Positions 22,289 to 35,093 of a stretch of DNA of 64,000 nucleotides are shown here, one piece after another (position 1 is the stretch's first letter; every line of letters starts with the position of its first letter). The notes below the pieces were generated by a model. It saw nothing but the letters and a program-made list of their open reading frames with translations. It did not search any database and was not told the DNA's origin. The DNA is from Takashimella koratensis (taxonomy: Eukaryota; Basidiomycota; Tremellomycetes; Trichosporonales; Tetragoniomycetaceae): contig BCKT01000009.1 in assembly GCA_003116875.1 (NCBI GenBank), forward strand, positions 372,001 through 436,000, in the 5' to 3' direction. Both the position numbers and the translations under genes were made by a program.

Positions 22289-25200
22289 CTAGGCCAAGTC
22301 GGCACGGACCAACTCGCCTACCTCCCTTACTCGATCTTCAAGTGCACAGCCTTCAATCAAACCACGAAGAACAGTGATCTCGTCTTCGTGGTTACCCAGG
22401 AGCTGCGCGACTTCGCCCGCGCCCAAGTCTGGGAACCGCGCTGCCAGCTCGGCAGGCAAGGGCGCTTGAGTCGCTGTGAATGGGGAAAGAATGTACTCGC
22501 GGGGGAAGTCTACCGTAGTTGGCATAAGCACGAGCTTAGGAAAAGACTAGGTTGAAGTTGGAGTTGGAGATTTTAACTCACCCTCCAAGTCCGAGATTGA
22601 GCGCAGGGTCGCATAAGTCAGTGTCTTTCGTTGCAGCTCTCTCTGAGCCTCTTCGCTTCTTCCCGACGTGTTCGCGACCATCGCCCAGCTATTCGTCATA
22701 TCAGCTCTGCTCTCAGCCACCCCGCACCCAACACTTACTCGTCCCGGATAAACACTCTTCGCCAAATCGACAAGAGTGCGACCTGTCTTCTCCCTTCTGG
22801 CAACTGCGTATCCCTGACCAGCCTATCCAGCGCGACGGCGGGATCGCTCGACTCATCGTCACTCGCATTATCTTTCAGTGTGAGCACGTCGATCAAATCT
22901 TCCACGTCCAGTGCCGAACCCTGTACCACGAGCTTATCGATCAAGGACGCGAAGAGGGAGCTGAAGGCAGGACGCCGGGTAGAGATGGTATGTGCGTGAT
23001 TGGAGATGTATGTTCTGATCGAAGGAGTAGGTGGGTAGCCTTCTTTAGGAGCGAGGGTGAGAATGTTTTCTCGAAGTGCATTTTGAACACCGATGAGGTC
23101 GAGCTCGTCGTCGATGCCTAAATAAAACTGTTAGGCCTTGACTTTACTCGGTTCCTGCATCAACTCACCACTGAGGAGCTGTTTGCGCGTCGGTGTGTCC
23201 CCCTTGGACTTGATATCCGCCACCGCTGCGAGCTTTCCAATACTGCTAACGAGCTGCTCCTGTCAGTGATGCTCTTGAGACCCGTCTCTTATTTCCCCAC
23301 TTACATGCTTCTGGTCAAGGTCCGGCACGATTCCGTGGACCGAGACCAGGGCGACCGCCGCCTCGGCATACCTCTTGTTGGCGATATGGTGCATCCACGC
23401 TAGTTCCGGGTACCCGTGGCTCTCGAAGAACGCCGTCAACAAGGACCCGTAAACTTCGTCCTGGCTCAAGAGCGTGTGCAAGTGGCCTAGGTGTTTCGTC
23501 AGCCTTCCGATGATATATTCGAGTGATCTCGACCGGAAATTCAAACCCACCGTTATCAATGTACCACTGGTACAGTACAAATGCAAACTCGGATCCAAAT
23601 CGCTCAATGTAACTCTGAATCCTGGAAGGCCCCGTCGATGCAACAGGGTGATGGCACAGATACACAAGGGTCGGGAAATCACTGTGGTGTTCTGCGAGCT
23701 CGTACGCCTCGGCCACGCGATCAATCTCGACTAGAGGATTAGCTCAACTCTTGAACTTCTGACTCACCAAGAGGCCGGATGACCCGAGGTTTCAGCGCAG
23801 CCCATTGTTCGTTAAGTTCCAGGCCCTCGTTGGGATCAGCCCCGCCATCCAATTGCCTTCTGAGTTGATCAGTGTTGTCCCTTCTTCATATGGCAAATAC
23901 CCACTTGGCACTAGCCCTTAGCTTATCTTCCATGTTGCTGCAAAGAGCTGCGGCCAACTCGGTCATTTGTCGCTTCAGCAGCGCTTGGTCGGTCTGTTGA
24001 CTTCGCAGCAAGCCCGAAGACGCCTGCGACACGGCCTCGTCGACAACGGAACCGAGGTTACGTGTGCGTTCCTGGATCAAGTTCTCCGTCGCGGTGTACA
24101 GCACCTCGAGCGCGTTAAGGATCGTGCCGGATGCGGTCCAGGGCTCGTCGACAGGCTTGGTCCGATCGATCTGGTACACTGACACCTCATCTTCGCGGAA
24201 CTGAGACGCAGTGCGCATGACGGTCTGCGATGGATAATTAGTCGTGATGAAGGTTCGCCATAAGGAGCAACCCACAATGAAGATGCGGTTCGTTTCAAGG
24301 ACCCAGGGTGCCTTGTCGTTAGATGGAGCAGACTGGAACGCCTTGAAAACAACCTGTAGCACATCCTCGAGCCGCTGGATCTGGATGTTAGCAATGTCAG
24401 AACAAGTCCCCACCTGTGTGCGGAAGAAGAACCGGATGACGTCCTCGTCAACTCGGATCCCGAGACTATCGACCAAGGTAGCTATCGAGTCGGCCAAGAG
24501 GCTCTGAGGCGAACGAGTGTTGATTTGACTGAAGTTAGACTTGGTTAATCGGTTTAAACTCACTCCATGAGGCGATTTTGGTAGTCCCACAGCTCGATCG
24601 CAGATTTGATCATCTCTCCGTCTCTCGACAACTTCATCCTCGTTCGTTGCGGCAGCTTTTCATCAGCGACCGTAATCTCCTAAGGCACCCACGAGACTCA
24701 TCGCTCCGTTTCGCCGGACAAACAGCATGAGCTCTTTCAACCGTGCGAGGCGGTCCATGAGCTGGGGCCGAACCTCGAACACCACGGGGATGTATGGAGA
24801 GCCTTGGGGTCAGTCGATGATGAGTTGCAGAAGCTTACTGGAAGAAACGATCTCCGCGGACACGGCTTCAGCGGCCTCGGCGAGGTTTCCGAGGAAACCA
24901 GGTTGGAGGTCGAATGTGAGTGGGTTCTATAGATTAGTACTGCTTTCAGGATTCAGCTTACATCGCTCCTGTCGCCGAAAAACACGGCCTGCTCCATCTT
25001 CGACTTGAGTCGCGCGGTAGCGGATGCTTGCGCCGACCTGGGCATTAGTTCAGTAATTGACCTCAACCTACAGTCGCTGAGACTGGGCACCGTCCTGCAC
25101 TTCGATCATCATGAGCCCGCCCGATGCCGGCATGGCGACGAGCGACGGACGTTTTGCGTTCAAGCTGGAGACGCAACCCACGCCGATGAACGCGTTGTGT

Positions 25201-26901
25201 GCAGAGTCCTTCAACGTGATCGTGTCTTCGTAGGCGCCTAAAATCAGTTACGTACAATAGAAAGCATACCTTGGCCGTCTGAAGACAGTTTCGTCATGAC
25301 GATCGCATCCGCAAACCGGACAAAAACCGTCTTGCTCGAGGCAGGGATATAGAGCCGGGGCACATCCAACATACGCGGATCGGGATGCTGTTGTCAGAAA
25401 GGCTACAGCTCGCAAACTTACTGCTTGGTAGGATATGCGTGCGACCTCAGAGATGATGACAGTGTTGGTACGCGTGTTGTTTTCGAATATGACAATGGCG
25501 TGGAGGTTGGCCGAGCGTTGCAGGCCGGTCGAGCTGTTCTGGGCGTACGAAACGAGCGCAGCAAGTCCGTCAGGCCTGGAATTAGCTTCGTCCCAATGCC
25601 TGAGCTCACCCTACAGCGACGAGATCATTGATCTCGACTGAAAAATCGCCCGATTGCCAGGTAGTCTCATCATCAAACAGGCTCGCACCAATTGACTCGA
25701 CGAGGTCAAACTCTTGTACCAGCTGCGACGGAAGATCAACTTTGTTCATTGCTAGACCATGATCCGTCGACTTACACGAACACCGCCGTCCGCGCTAAGA
25801 GTCCACTTCTGCAACGACCGTCGGGAGAGCAGGTACACCCCGCCTGGGCAAGGTGTGACAGCCGCGACGCCGTGCCTGTCTTCTCGAGCAGAGAAGATGG
25901 TGCTCGTCGCGCGTCCAAACATGCCACCAGGCCGAGTGAGCGGCAGAACAGTGGGTACGAGTCTACCTCCGGAAGGCGCAATGGTCAGGCGGTAGGCCGA
26001 TGAGTTTGTCGTCGTGATCACGAATGTTGAGGACTGGGGTGTGTCAATTTCCGCTCAGGTCTAGGAGCTGGAGTCGAGAGCCCACTCACATCCAGTTTCC
26101 AGAGCTTGTCTACGTAGTCGTTGCCAAGATCAACGTCGACAACTTGGTACCGCTCTGCATTGGCGAGTGCTAGCGACATGCTCTCCCAGAACCTGACTTC
26201 TCCCGAGGAACTGACGAGGACGACACCGGGTTCGCTAGATGAGCCAGCGAAGAAGGCTGCGAGCGGTGGGGGTACAGACGAGAGGTGTGATCGAGTCGGT
26301 TGGGGAGGGGGGAAGGCGTACACTGTGGGGGAAGAGTGGGTGCGCTGAGAGATGTGGTTAGCAAATAGAGGTTCGGGCCAGTATCTTTCAAGTGTACGCG
26401 AAACTCACCTTTGCGTAGTTCCACGCAACGCAAACGCTAGGGGTTGAGACGAGAGCAAAACCTGAGATCGGATCGACTTGTCCCGCGACCGAGTTGACGA
26501 TAAAGTCTGGATTGTATCAGCATCACGCCCAGCTACAGCCTTGTGTGAGACCTACCTGAACCTCTGATCAACGCCTGCACTTCACTTGGAAGCGATCCGG
26601 CACAAGTCACTGTATGCCGATCATCTCTACTCCACACTGCTTTTTCTCTCTCCCACGTATCCTCCCTCTCGCGAGCTGCAGTCATATGGGAACGAATTGT
26701 CTCGCCTGCCGAGCTGGCGCTGACGGGAGACGCGGCGCGGAGGGCAGACCGAGGCGCGAGGCTCTGGCGCGCACCGCGGATTGAAGGGGTAGGAGGGGCA
26801 CCGGCGTCGGAGAAAATGGAGGGAGCACGGGAGATGGTGCTCCCGCCTTCCCGAGGACGGATGGAGCGGCGTGGCGTGTGCCGCGCAGGAGAGTTGAACA
26901 T
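22289..26901 (-). CDS. NUP133: Nucleoporin of the Nup133 type
   Basis: Twenty-two exons between 26901 and 22289 join in frame to 1226 residues (human Nup133 is about 1156). Nup133 ends the Y-shaped scaffold (Nup84/Nup107-160) complex of the nuclear pore. Exons 26901-26556, 26506-26409, 26344-26090 and 26033 onward encode a Ser/Pro/Arg-rich tail and then a beta-propeller-like domain with repeated VFVR/VVLVSSSGEVRFWES strands. From about exon 24655 the protein is all alpha-helical, with MIKSAIELWDYQNRLM, the AYELAEHHSDFPTLVYLCHH block and ELAWMHHIANKRYAEAA typical of Nup133 C-termini. Most introns are 32-51 nt. Introns 24381-24413 (33 nt) and 24225-24275 (51 nt) are stop-free multiples of three. 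The exon 4 donor is uncertain: only GT at 25777 keeps the frame, although GTAAGT lies 2 nt downstream. The family call rests on architecture and remembered blocks; Nup155-like is less likely. Confidence 0.75.
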
Positions 26902-27132
26902 GGTGTTGAAGGGTGGGTCAACGGTGGTTGCTTGGTTGGTGTTGAAGGCGAGGGCATGTTGGTTGGTTTTTGGTCTTTCCAGAGCGAGAGAGTCACGTGA
27001 TGACCCAATATTCTAGGGACTGGGTCGTTGCATCCGACCGTCGACCCATTTCACCCATTTCAGCTCGGTTCATCCTCCCTTCTCTCTCCTCTCTCTCTCT
27101 TCACACTTCACCTTCTCAACGACCCCTTACCA

Positions 27133-28264
27133 ATGTCATCCAGCAAAGTGAGTCTTGCTGATGAAGACACCTCACTGGTTCATTCTGACAGCTCACATCC
27201 ACATAGCCTGCGGTTCCCGAGCGCAAGAAATGGGACAAGGACGAGTGGGCTGCCAAAGCGAAAGATCGCGATGCCGAGGCGGTTGATCGAGCGAAAGAAG
27301 CCGAAAAGGCTATGGCGGCGGGTGAGTTTGGGGGTGATGGATGTGTCCCTCTAGTTCTCAAAGCGGTGTAAACTCTCACATCTGTCTTTGCGAGATCACC
27401 CGCCCGGGCGTATGCTGACCCATCTCGTTTTCACAGGTAAGAAGTATCGACCCAAAGAAGACCTTCCTAAACCTACCGAACTGATGAAACAACGTACCGA
27501 GAATTTGGGTTTGGATAAAGGGATCGGCAAGACGACGCTGGTCACGACAACACCTGGGGTCTCTGGTGCGCACGGAGGTGGCTTTTACGTGAGTCGCGAG
27601 AGAAGGAGCAAGGGGGTTTAGTGTAGGGAGCTATGAGTGGTAGATTGGTGCTGATGTTGACCATACTCAGTGCGAGGCTTGTAACCGAACGTTCAAGGAT
27701 AGTTTGAGTTACCTTGACCATATCAACGGCCGTATCCGTACGTCTAGACCACTCCACCTCCCTCTACTCCCATCCCCATCCTATCCTGCTCCCATATCAT
27801 TCCCCGCTGACCTATCCCTCTTTTCCTCTTCTCCTTTTCCTTTTCCCTATATAGACCTACAAAAACTCGGCCAAACCACAAACGTTGAACGCTCTACTGT
27901 CGCACAAGTCCGTGAACGTATCCGTCAACTGAGAGAACAATCCAAGACTCGAGTAGAAGCGAAGAACTTTGATTTCGCAAAACGGTTGGCGGAGGTGCGT
28001 GCTGCTGATTCGGAGGAGAAGGAGAGGAGGAAAGAGGAGAGGAAGCGGAAACGAGCGGAGAGGAGGGAGGCGGAAGCTGCGGAAGATGAGAGGAGACGAG
28101 GGAAGAGAGCGAAGAAGGATGAGGTAGGTGGAGGGGTAGGTGGTGGTCGAGGTGGCGGAGGTGGCGGAGGTGGGGCTCGTGCTGAGGTCGGTGCCGGAGG
28201 GGAAGAGGAGGATATGGCAATGATGATGGGCTTTGGAGGCTTTGGAACTAGTAAAAAGCGATAA
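27133..28264 (+). CDS. SNU23: U4/U6.U5 tri-snRNP protein Snu23 (ZMAT2 family)
   Basis: Five exons: 27133-27147 (15 nt with the start), 27207-27321, 27437-27588, 27671-27737 and 27855-28264, giving 252 residues. Snu23 is a small zinc-finger protein of the pre-B spliceosome that binds with Prp38 near the U6/5'-splice-site helix. Visible features are the N-terminal ERKKWDKDEWAAKAK block, YRPKEDLPKPTELMKQR, and a U1-type C2H2 finger (CEACNRTFKDSLSYLDHINGRIH), split by an intron before its last histidine. Then come LQKLGQTTNVERSTVAQVRER and a Lys/Arg/Glu-rich coiled coil. The C-terminal Gly-rich stretch and the MMMGFGGFGTSKKR end are also family-like. It is head-to-head with the nucleoporin gene across 231 bp. 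Confidence 0.95.
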
Positions 28265-28502
28265 GACGTTTCTCTCGTCCAATGTTGTACAGTACTCATA
28301 CTACCCTCAGTTGAAGAGAACTCGCATCATGTATTCACGTTCAAATCTTGAGACCAAAAAAATCAATTTTCATTTCCTTTGATATAAGATCCTGTGTTTC
28401 GAGTCATTTCAAGACTACTTTGGCTCAATGGCCTGTCTACAAAGATACTTCCACTGCTCTACTTGCGACGGTTACTTCCTCCTCCGCTCCTCCTGCTCCC
28501 CC

Positions 28503-28562
28503 TTCTCCCCCTTCTCCCCCTTCTCCCCCTTCTCCCCCTTCTCCCCCTTCTCCCCCTTCTCC
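28503..28562. repeat. Tandem 9-bp repeat (TTCTCCCCC)x6 plus partial copy
   Basis: Six exact copies of TTCTCCCCC, then a partial copy, in the shared 3' region of two convergent genes. Confidence 0.95.
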
Positions 28563-28592
28563 ACTTCTTTCTCCACACTTATTCCTTCTTGT

Positions 28593-28622
28593 CCTTTCCT
28601 TTCCTTTCCTTTCCTTTCCTTT
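28593..28622. repeat. Pentamer microsatellite (CCTTT)6
   Basis: Six exact pentamers, purely pyrimidine on the plus strand, just downstream of the 9-bp repeat. Confidence 0.9.
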
Positions 28623-28685
28623 CCCTTCTCTCCCTCATCTAAAGATCACCTTCCTTCCCATGAGATCCTCCCCTCCATCCACTTC

Positions 28686-31600
28686 CTACTTCTGAGCGAC
28701 TTTCTGCCCCGCTGGGCCAGGTTTGATCCCCGGTGTAGCTACAGTCACAGCCACCTTGGCCGCTGCTGGCCTTACAGCCCCCGGTGCAACCTTGTTCCCT
28801 CCAACCTGAGCCGGGCCTGATTTCGTCCCCGCGGGTTGGTTCTCCCCTTGAATTGACGCATTCCCCGTTCGTTGTTGATTCGGTACCGGTCGAGGCTGTT
28901 GCCTCTGACCTGCCTGAGGCGACGCCGCCGATCCATTCGCAGGTCGTGCAGCGTTAGCTGGGCCTGTTGTAGTCGGGACGGGCCGTTTCTGCGCCATGGC
29001 ATTGACGTGCGCTACAGCTTTGGCCGGAGGAGCCTTCTTCACTTGCCCCAACCTCGCAGGCGCGGGGTTGGTCGATGGCGCAGTCGAGGTCGGTGTGGCA
29101 GGTTTGACTCCTACTTGGCCTGGTCGAGCGACCATTCGTTGTGGCCCCGTAGCAGCGGCAGGGGTGACTCCTGGTGCGGTACCAGCGACAAAAGTGGCGC
29201 GGCGACGTTTCGGTTGAGATCCCTCTGCCTGAGTGGGAGGAACAGAACGAACGAGTGGGCCCTTGGCGTTGGACCCGTTGGAGACGGGCGCAGCGCTAGG
29301 TCGCGCGTTGTTCTGACCCTGGGCGGGTTTCGGGATTTTGACCGCGCAGTCAAACTAAGAACGAGTTAGCTACTTATATAACCAAGTCAAGTGTTTATCT
29401 CGACTTACGCTAGGTCCAAAGTGTTCGCTCGAGGTTCGGTTCAAGTTCAACCCCGCAGCCGTCATAAAGCTCTCAAAGAGATTAAGTTCCAAGATCTGCT
29501 TGAGGTGTTCGTCCTCTGGCATCTGAAGCCTAGCTGCCAATTGTCGGGCATCGACGAGCGGAACCCAGACTCCAGGAACACCAGACATGAATGACCTGCC
29601 GTCTTTCTGGGGAGGGATGAGGACGTGCGAAGCGACGCGCAGGCCCGGGTCCGCAAGGATCTTGGGGTGTTGAGGGATCGCGACGCCGCAGATCCGAAGC
29701 ACGGACGTGACGTTGACTAAAGAAAATCAGCGTGGGAATCAAGTTCAAGAAAGTAGAAGGTGGAGCTTACCAAAGTCTGAATCAAGTCGGCGGCGGAGAG
29801 TGACAGACAAAGGACCTGACTCGTACAGATAAGTGTAAGTCGGGATGTTGTCGACCACGGCGATATCGATTGCGCCAAAGAGACGGAAGGCCTTCTTGGG
29901 TTGTTCTGCCGGTGGGGTCGCGGTCTTGACTGCGGCCGGGGTGGTAGTCATTGCAGCAGGAGCAGAAGCCACAGACGGTGCCGCCGACGAATTCGTAGTG
30001 ACTGATGCCGCGATAGAGGCTGACGAGTTGCCACTGGTTGTAGAGACCGCAGGGGACGCGGTCCGCGCGACGGGCGAGGCAGTGCGAGATGGAGCCGTGA
30101 CGGGGGTGGACGTCGTTGTCGAAGTCGGGGCAGGAGCAGGAGTCGGTGACGTGGAAATGGACGCGGGGGCCGAGCCGGGGGCAGGGGCGGTAGCTGGAGT
30201 TGGAGCCGGAGTCGGAGCTGTCGCCGGAGCACGGACTACGGCCTTCTTAGCCGGGACAGACTGAGCCTTGGATGCGGACGCAGTTGAAGCTGCCGAAACT
30301 GGAGAGACCGGCTCTGCCTTGGGTGCTGGTAAGACTGGCCTTGGCGCCGCTGCGATCGGCTGAGTCTTCCCTTTCACCTTCTTTGGCTGAATCGCGATCG
30401 GGACTGGCGACGCGATAGGCGCGACGACTCCAGGGCTCGGTGCTTTTGCCTTGAGCAATGACACTGCCTGAGCCTGCTGTTGTTGCAGCGGCTGGGTGTG
30501 AGTGGAAGTCGGGCTCGCCGCGGCTGAGGGCGATGGAGTCGGTTGCGCCATGTCGATATCGAACCCCACAGGGACACCTTCGAGCATGTTGGGAATCGTC
30601 GCGGAGGGAGGAGGGGAGAGGAGAGATTTCGGATCGAGCGACTGGACGCGTTCGGAACCGAGAGATAAGGTCGACATCCCCTGGATAGCGAGGGGCGACA
30701 TCGCGCCGCTGTTCACATCCACTGGAGTCGGTACGGGGCTATTCGACACCGCGTCGAACGGGTCGGAGGTAGGCAACCCGCTCCATGGCGACAGCGCGGC
30801 GTCAAACATTGGCGTCGGGGCACTTGACGCAACTTCAGCGTTGGCGTTCTTGAATGCCTGTCGACAAGCCTCAAAGCAGCGGTACTTCTCCTCCTCTTTC
30901 CTGCGTCGCTGAGCCTCTCGCTCATCTTCGCGCTGTTCAGCCTCGGCTCGGGCTCGCTCGAGGTCCGCTGGCCCGATCGCGTCTTCGACCTCCATCTCGA
31001 CGTCCATGCTCTCCGAGTCGGACGGCTCGGCAGCAGGCGGGGCCGCGTTGGCATTAGTGTTCGCGTCAGTCTCGGCGTCGGCATCGTCGTCGTCGCCTTT
31101 AGTCCGGCGAGTACGGCGATTCGAGCGGAGACTTCGCTTGCGAACAGGTGAAGGCCGGGTCGCAGCGGCCAAGAAAGCGCCGACACCGATCCCGCTCCAG
31201 CTGCCCCTGTGAGCCGCCGCATGCCTTGCGGCCGCAGCGCGTCCTCGCGGCGTCTTCTCCTTGACATGGGGCAACCAGTCCTCTAGTTCCTCCAGCGCGA
31301 CGCTCTCGGGACCGAGCAGGTGGTCCTCGTCCTCTTCCTCGTCCGGCATCTCAAACGGCAGCTCAGACAACCCGCTTGACGGTGAGGCCGAGGCGGTCGA
31401 GCTGCCTCGGGAAATTGGGTACGGCGGCTCGGTCGCTGGCGAGGGAAAGTCATCGGGAGAGTCCACCGCACTTGCAGCAGCGGCATCCCGAGCCCACTCG
31501 GCCATCTGCAATTGCCTCTGACTCTCATGCTCGCTCTCCTCTTCACCGAGATTAGATCCCAACTCAACATCCGAGAGCGATTCTTCGGCTTTGACAGGCA

Positions 31601-33569
31601 ACTCGCCCGACTCGTCCAGCCAGCCGTCGTCCACATCCATGTCGACGGATTTAGGGCCCGACTCGAAGCTGTCGCGGAGGCGCGAGAGATGTTGCGTGGG
31701 GCTAGTGACTTCGGCAGGGAGTGCGATGGCCCGAGTGTGTGGAGACGAGACGGGGCTGGATAATACCCATGCCGGAAGAGCAGCAGGGAGAGCAGGTAGC
31801 GCCGACGGTCGGAGTTTCCCCTCGCGCACCGCGTCCTCGGTGAGGGATTCGGGTAGGTGGAAGGTCAATTTGGATCGGTTGTCCAGCGCATTCAGCGACG
31901 TCTCAGCGACCTCGGGCTGCACGCTCTCGTACGAGATCGCCGCCAATTCCCTCATCGCGTCCGTCGCAGCCGCGAGCGCCTTGGTCTCCTCGTCCCATGG
32001 AGGTACCTGCAACTCCTCATCGTCGGTCTTGATCACGACCGACCCGTTCCAAGTCGTCTCGCCCTCCGCCGCGATGACCGAATCGCGCATCATCAAGTCG
32101 TCATCCGAGCTCGAACTCGAAGTCTCGTACCAGTTCTCAGCTGCGCGGCCCATCCGATCATCCCAGATGGTGTTGTCCAGCGGGTGGAACGGGAACGGCG
32201 AGTGTTGCGGTGCGGTGGCCGGGGAGACGAGAACTGGGGAGAAGAAGAGCTCGCCGAACGAGGTGGCCGTGCGGGAAGATAAGAAGCGGGGCGAGTTGGT
32301 GATGTTTAGTGGTGCCGGTGGGCCCTTGCGTCTTCGAGAAGGTCCCGCGTCAATTTCCGAGTCGGACGTGTCGCTATCGGAAGAGTCGAGGATATCGCGA
32401 TGGCGCCGAGACTTGGTCATGTGGGTTCGAGCGGCGATCGCTGCGCCGGTGGTGGTGGGAGATGGAATTGTGGGATTTGGGTTGGAGATTGGGTCGAGGA
32501 TCGGGACGGACGGCGGCGGATCCCGTGCGGGCTCTGCGGGCTCGGGGCTGCGGTCTTGAGGAGACGGGACGATGCCGTTGATCTTGAGCTTGATCCTAGG
32601 GACCACTGGTTCCTCCACCATGACTGACTCCTTGAGCGGTGACGGCTTGACTGGTGCAGACTCTCTCTTCTTCGGCTTGGCTGCGGGCTTGCGTGGAGGT
32701 ACTTTCGGCACCTCGAGGCCCGCGAACGGGTCTCGCCACTTGTTTCTCACGTCGGCGAGGTACCAAACTGGACCCTTGGGGCGGGCTGGACCTTCGAACG
32801 CGCCTGGGTGGAGGGCTGGGGCGAGAGCCGCTTCGGCAGTCGAGCCTGATAGTTGGTACTTGACCAACAGCGGGCGGCGTGAGCCCTTGTGACATCGGCT
32901 TTGATGCAGCCGAATCGCATTGGAGATCATTGTAGACGGGGCGACGGCAACCGAAGGCTGGCGGATCCACCCATGCTCGACGGCGATCGTCGCGAGTTCG
33001 TCCGGAGTCAGTGCGACGTTGCCCTAGAATGGTCAGCAGGGAAGAAAGAGCTTGGAGGAGTGAGAACTCACCATGGAAGCGCACGCCGCACAGACAGCCA
33101 TGAGCACATCGTCTCCCTCATCCTCCTCGTGAACCCCGCATCGGTCCTTGCCGCCGTACTCTTGCGGGTAAGGGCACGCCTGGCGCTCCCTCGCCGCTAG
33201 AGAGTTTCGGAGACCGTGCGCTTTAGGCTCGATGGCGACTTTAGGTGCCAAGGGGCGGTGCGAATGTAAGGCGTAGGTGGATGGGCCTGCGACTGCGGAA
33301 GGGATAGACGATGGTGGGGTGCAGTGGCTGCGGGGGTTGGAAGGGGATGGGATGTGAGGGGCTGGGGCTGGGGCGATACCTGGGGTTCCTGGGGTTGCCA
33401 GCGAGACGGATTGCCGCCGCCGAGACGCGCGAGTCGCTGTGGTTGATGGAGTCGAGGTCGAGGAAGCTGGCGCTATTGATGGCGTGACGGAGGACGGCTG
33501 GATCGGGAGCGGTGTCGATGGCGCTGTTGTCGTCGCGGTCATCGGCCCGCTACGTACAGGTCGTGCCAT
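28686..33569 (-). CDS. Large GDS1-type winged-helix plus APSES-like DNA-binding protein
   Basis: Four exons, 33569-33072, 33023-29771, 29716-29409 and 29354-28686, encode 1575 residues. Residues ~150-240 match the fungal GDS1-type winged-helix region: GNVALTPDELATIAVEHGWI, STMISNAIRLHQSRC, LLVKYQLSGSTAEAALAPAL and ALHPGAFEG. A ~950-residue low-complexity region follows, rich in Pro, Ser and acidic residues, with short Arg/Lys-rich and KRSLRSNRRTRRTK-like basic stretches. Residues ~1215-1350 resemble an APSES/KilA-N DNA-binding fold: PTYTYLYESGPLSVTLRRR, DFVNVTSVLRICG, GVWVPLVDARQLAARLQM and ILELNLFESF. The tail is Pro/Ala/Gln-rich. This suggests a nuclear transcription regulator with two DNA-binding modules; targets are unknown. 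The APSES comparison is from remembered motifs, so it could be a Bqt4/Xbp1-like variant. About 2.8 kb of gene-free DNA lies upstream. Confidence 0.75.
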
Positions 33570-35055
33570 GGATAGTCGAGGTAGGAAGAAAATCTAAACA
33601 AGAAGAGCAGTGATGGATCTGCGCTTCTTGTTTATGATTTTCTTTTATGTACGCGGCCGCCGTCGAGCGAGGTCCACGTCACGAGCGGCAAAAAAGGGGT
33701 AAGAAAGAAATTGGGTTGGGTTGTCGAGAAATTCACCGGAGTACCGGAGTGACGGGCGGAATGGTACGTAGAGTCGACAAGGTTGAGGCCGAGGTGGTGA
33801 TCGAGTTGGCGATGGGAGGCGACAAGGTTGGGACCAAACAATGGGTGGGAAATGAATGCGGCGGAGGATGGGTGGGGGTCGGTGGGAAAGGTAAGAGTGG
33901 GTGAGGGGTGATGGTGGAGTAGGTTGGGTGAACGAGCGCCGCTAGGGCACGTCGAGGCGGTAAAGGGGCACGGGTCGGGTCAAAGGCAGGGGTCGGTGCC
34001 AATGCAAACGGAGCGGAGGGAGGTCGTAAGGAGGCAAGGAGGGACGCCAAGGTAGGTTGGAGTCGACCACTCGCCGCGTCCTTTGCTCCGCGGTACCCTT
34101 GGTGTCTTCCTTTCTCTTCGTCTCCAGGCTAGCGCAGGCCAGTTGCTCGGGTTCAACGGCGAAGATCAGGGGAGGTATGCGTTGGAGTTGGGTGTTGGGT
34201 GTCGAGCGTGAGAGTTGATGTCGTGAGGGGTAGCTTTGGTTGACGACTCTTTTTTTGTGATCTCTATATATCTTTGGTTGAATATCGTTGGTACTGCTGC
34301 TCTCGTGTTGATGTTTACTCGATCTCGTACTGTATTATACTTTGTTTGGCGCTTGTGGAGCGTGAGCGAGGATGGTCGCTTGTGTTCGTATCGCAAGCCG
34401 TTTTGTGTTTTGTCTGGTGGTTGGGTAGAGATCAGCGACGGGTGGGTGGGTTGGAAGAACAATGAAGGCGTGGAATGGAGAGGAGAGGGGATAGGTCGCT
34501 CGGACCGGGTCCTTTGGACGACGACGCGGTGGGTTGGATGTTGGATGTTGTATTGAGATGGCAAAGGAGTCGAAAGGTTTTATCAATCACGCGTGGGAGG
34601 CGAGGGAGACGGGGCAGACGGGAAGAGGGGATGATGAACCAGTCGCGGGTTACGTGGTCATCACTGGGCACGGATACACGGATAACGCGACGTACCTTCG
34701 GAATGGACCGCACGCTCACCGTTCCCTCTCTCTTTCTCTCTTTCACTCCCTGCTTGTCTATGCTTGTTCTCTTCTTGCCTCCTTGCTTCTTCTCTCTTCG
34801 TCACGCTTCACGCGAGTTTTCCTTTACTGTTGACTTCTGACGCTCGACGTCGGGTAGGTTGTAATGTGATTTTGGGGTAGGCGCGATCGAGAGTCGTAGG
34901 TGTCGTGAAAACGCGAGTTTTGGTGTGGTGGTGGTCTTGGTGGTGATGGTGGTGGTGGTGAAGAGCGACCCCTCGTCCCGCCTATCTAAAGAAGGGAAGA
35001 GGGTGAGGATGAGGATGGGGGAGGAGAGGTGGGAGGGGGGAGGGAGTAGGAGGAT

Positions 35056-35093
<38 letters not shown>

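Larger units (their letters stand above)
28265..28685. other. Convergent intergenic region with pyrimidine microsatellites
   Basis: About 0.42 kb between two convergent genes. It holds the 9-bp repeat at 28503-28562 and a (CCTTT)6 run at 28593-28622. No gene is seen. Confidence 0.8.

Noticed and set aside
31591..32559. 322-residue plus-strand frame antisense to the GDS1/APSES-like gene
   Set aside because: It is a shadow of the long low-complexity coding exon on the other strand; the translation is Ser/Arg-rich with no motif.
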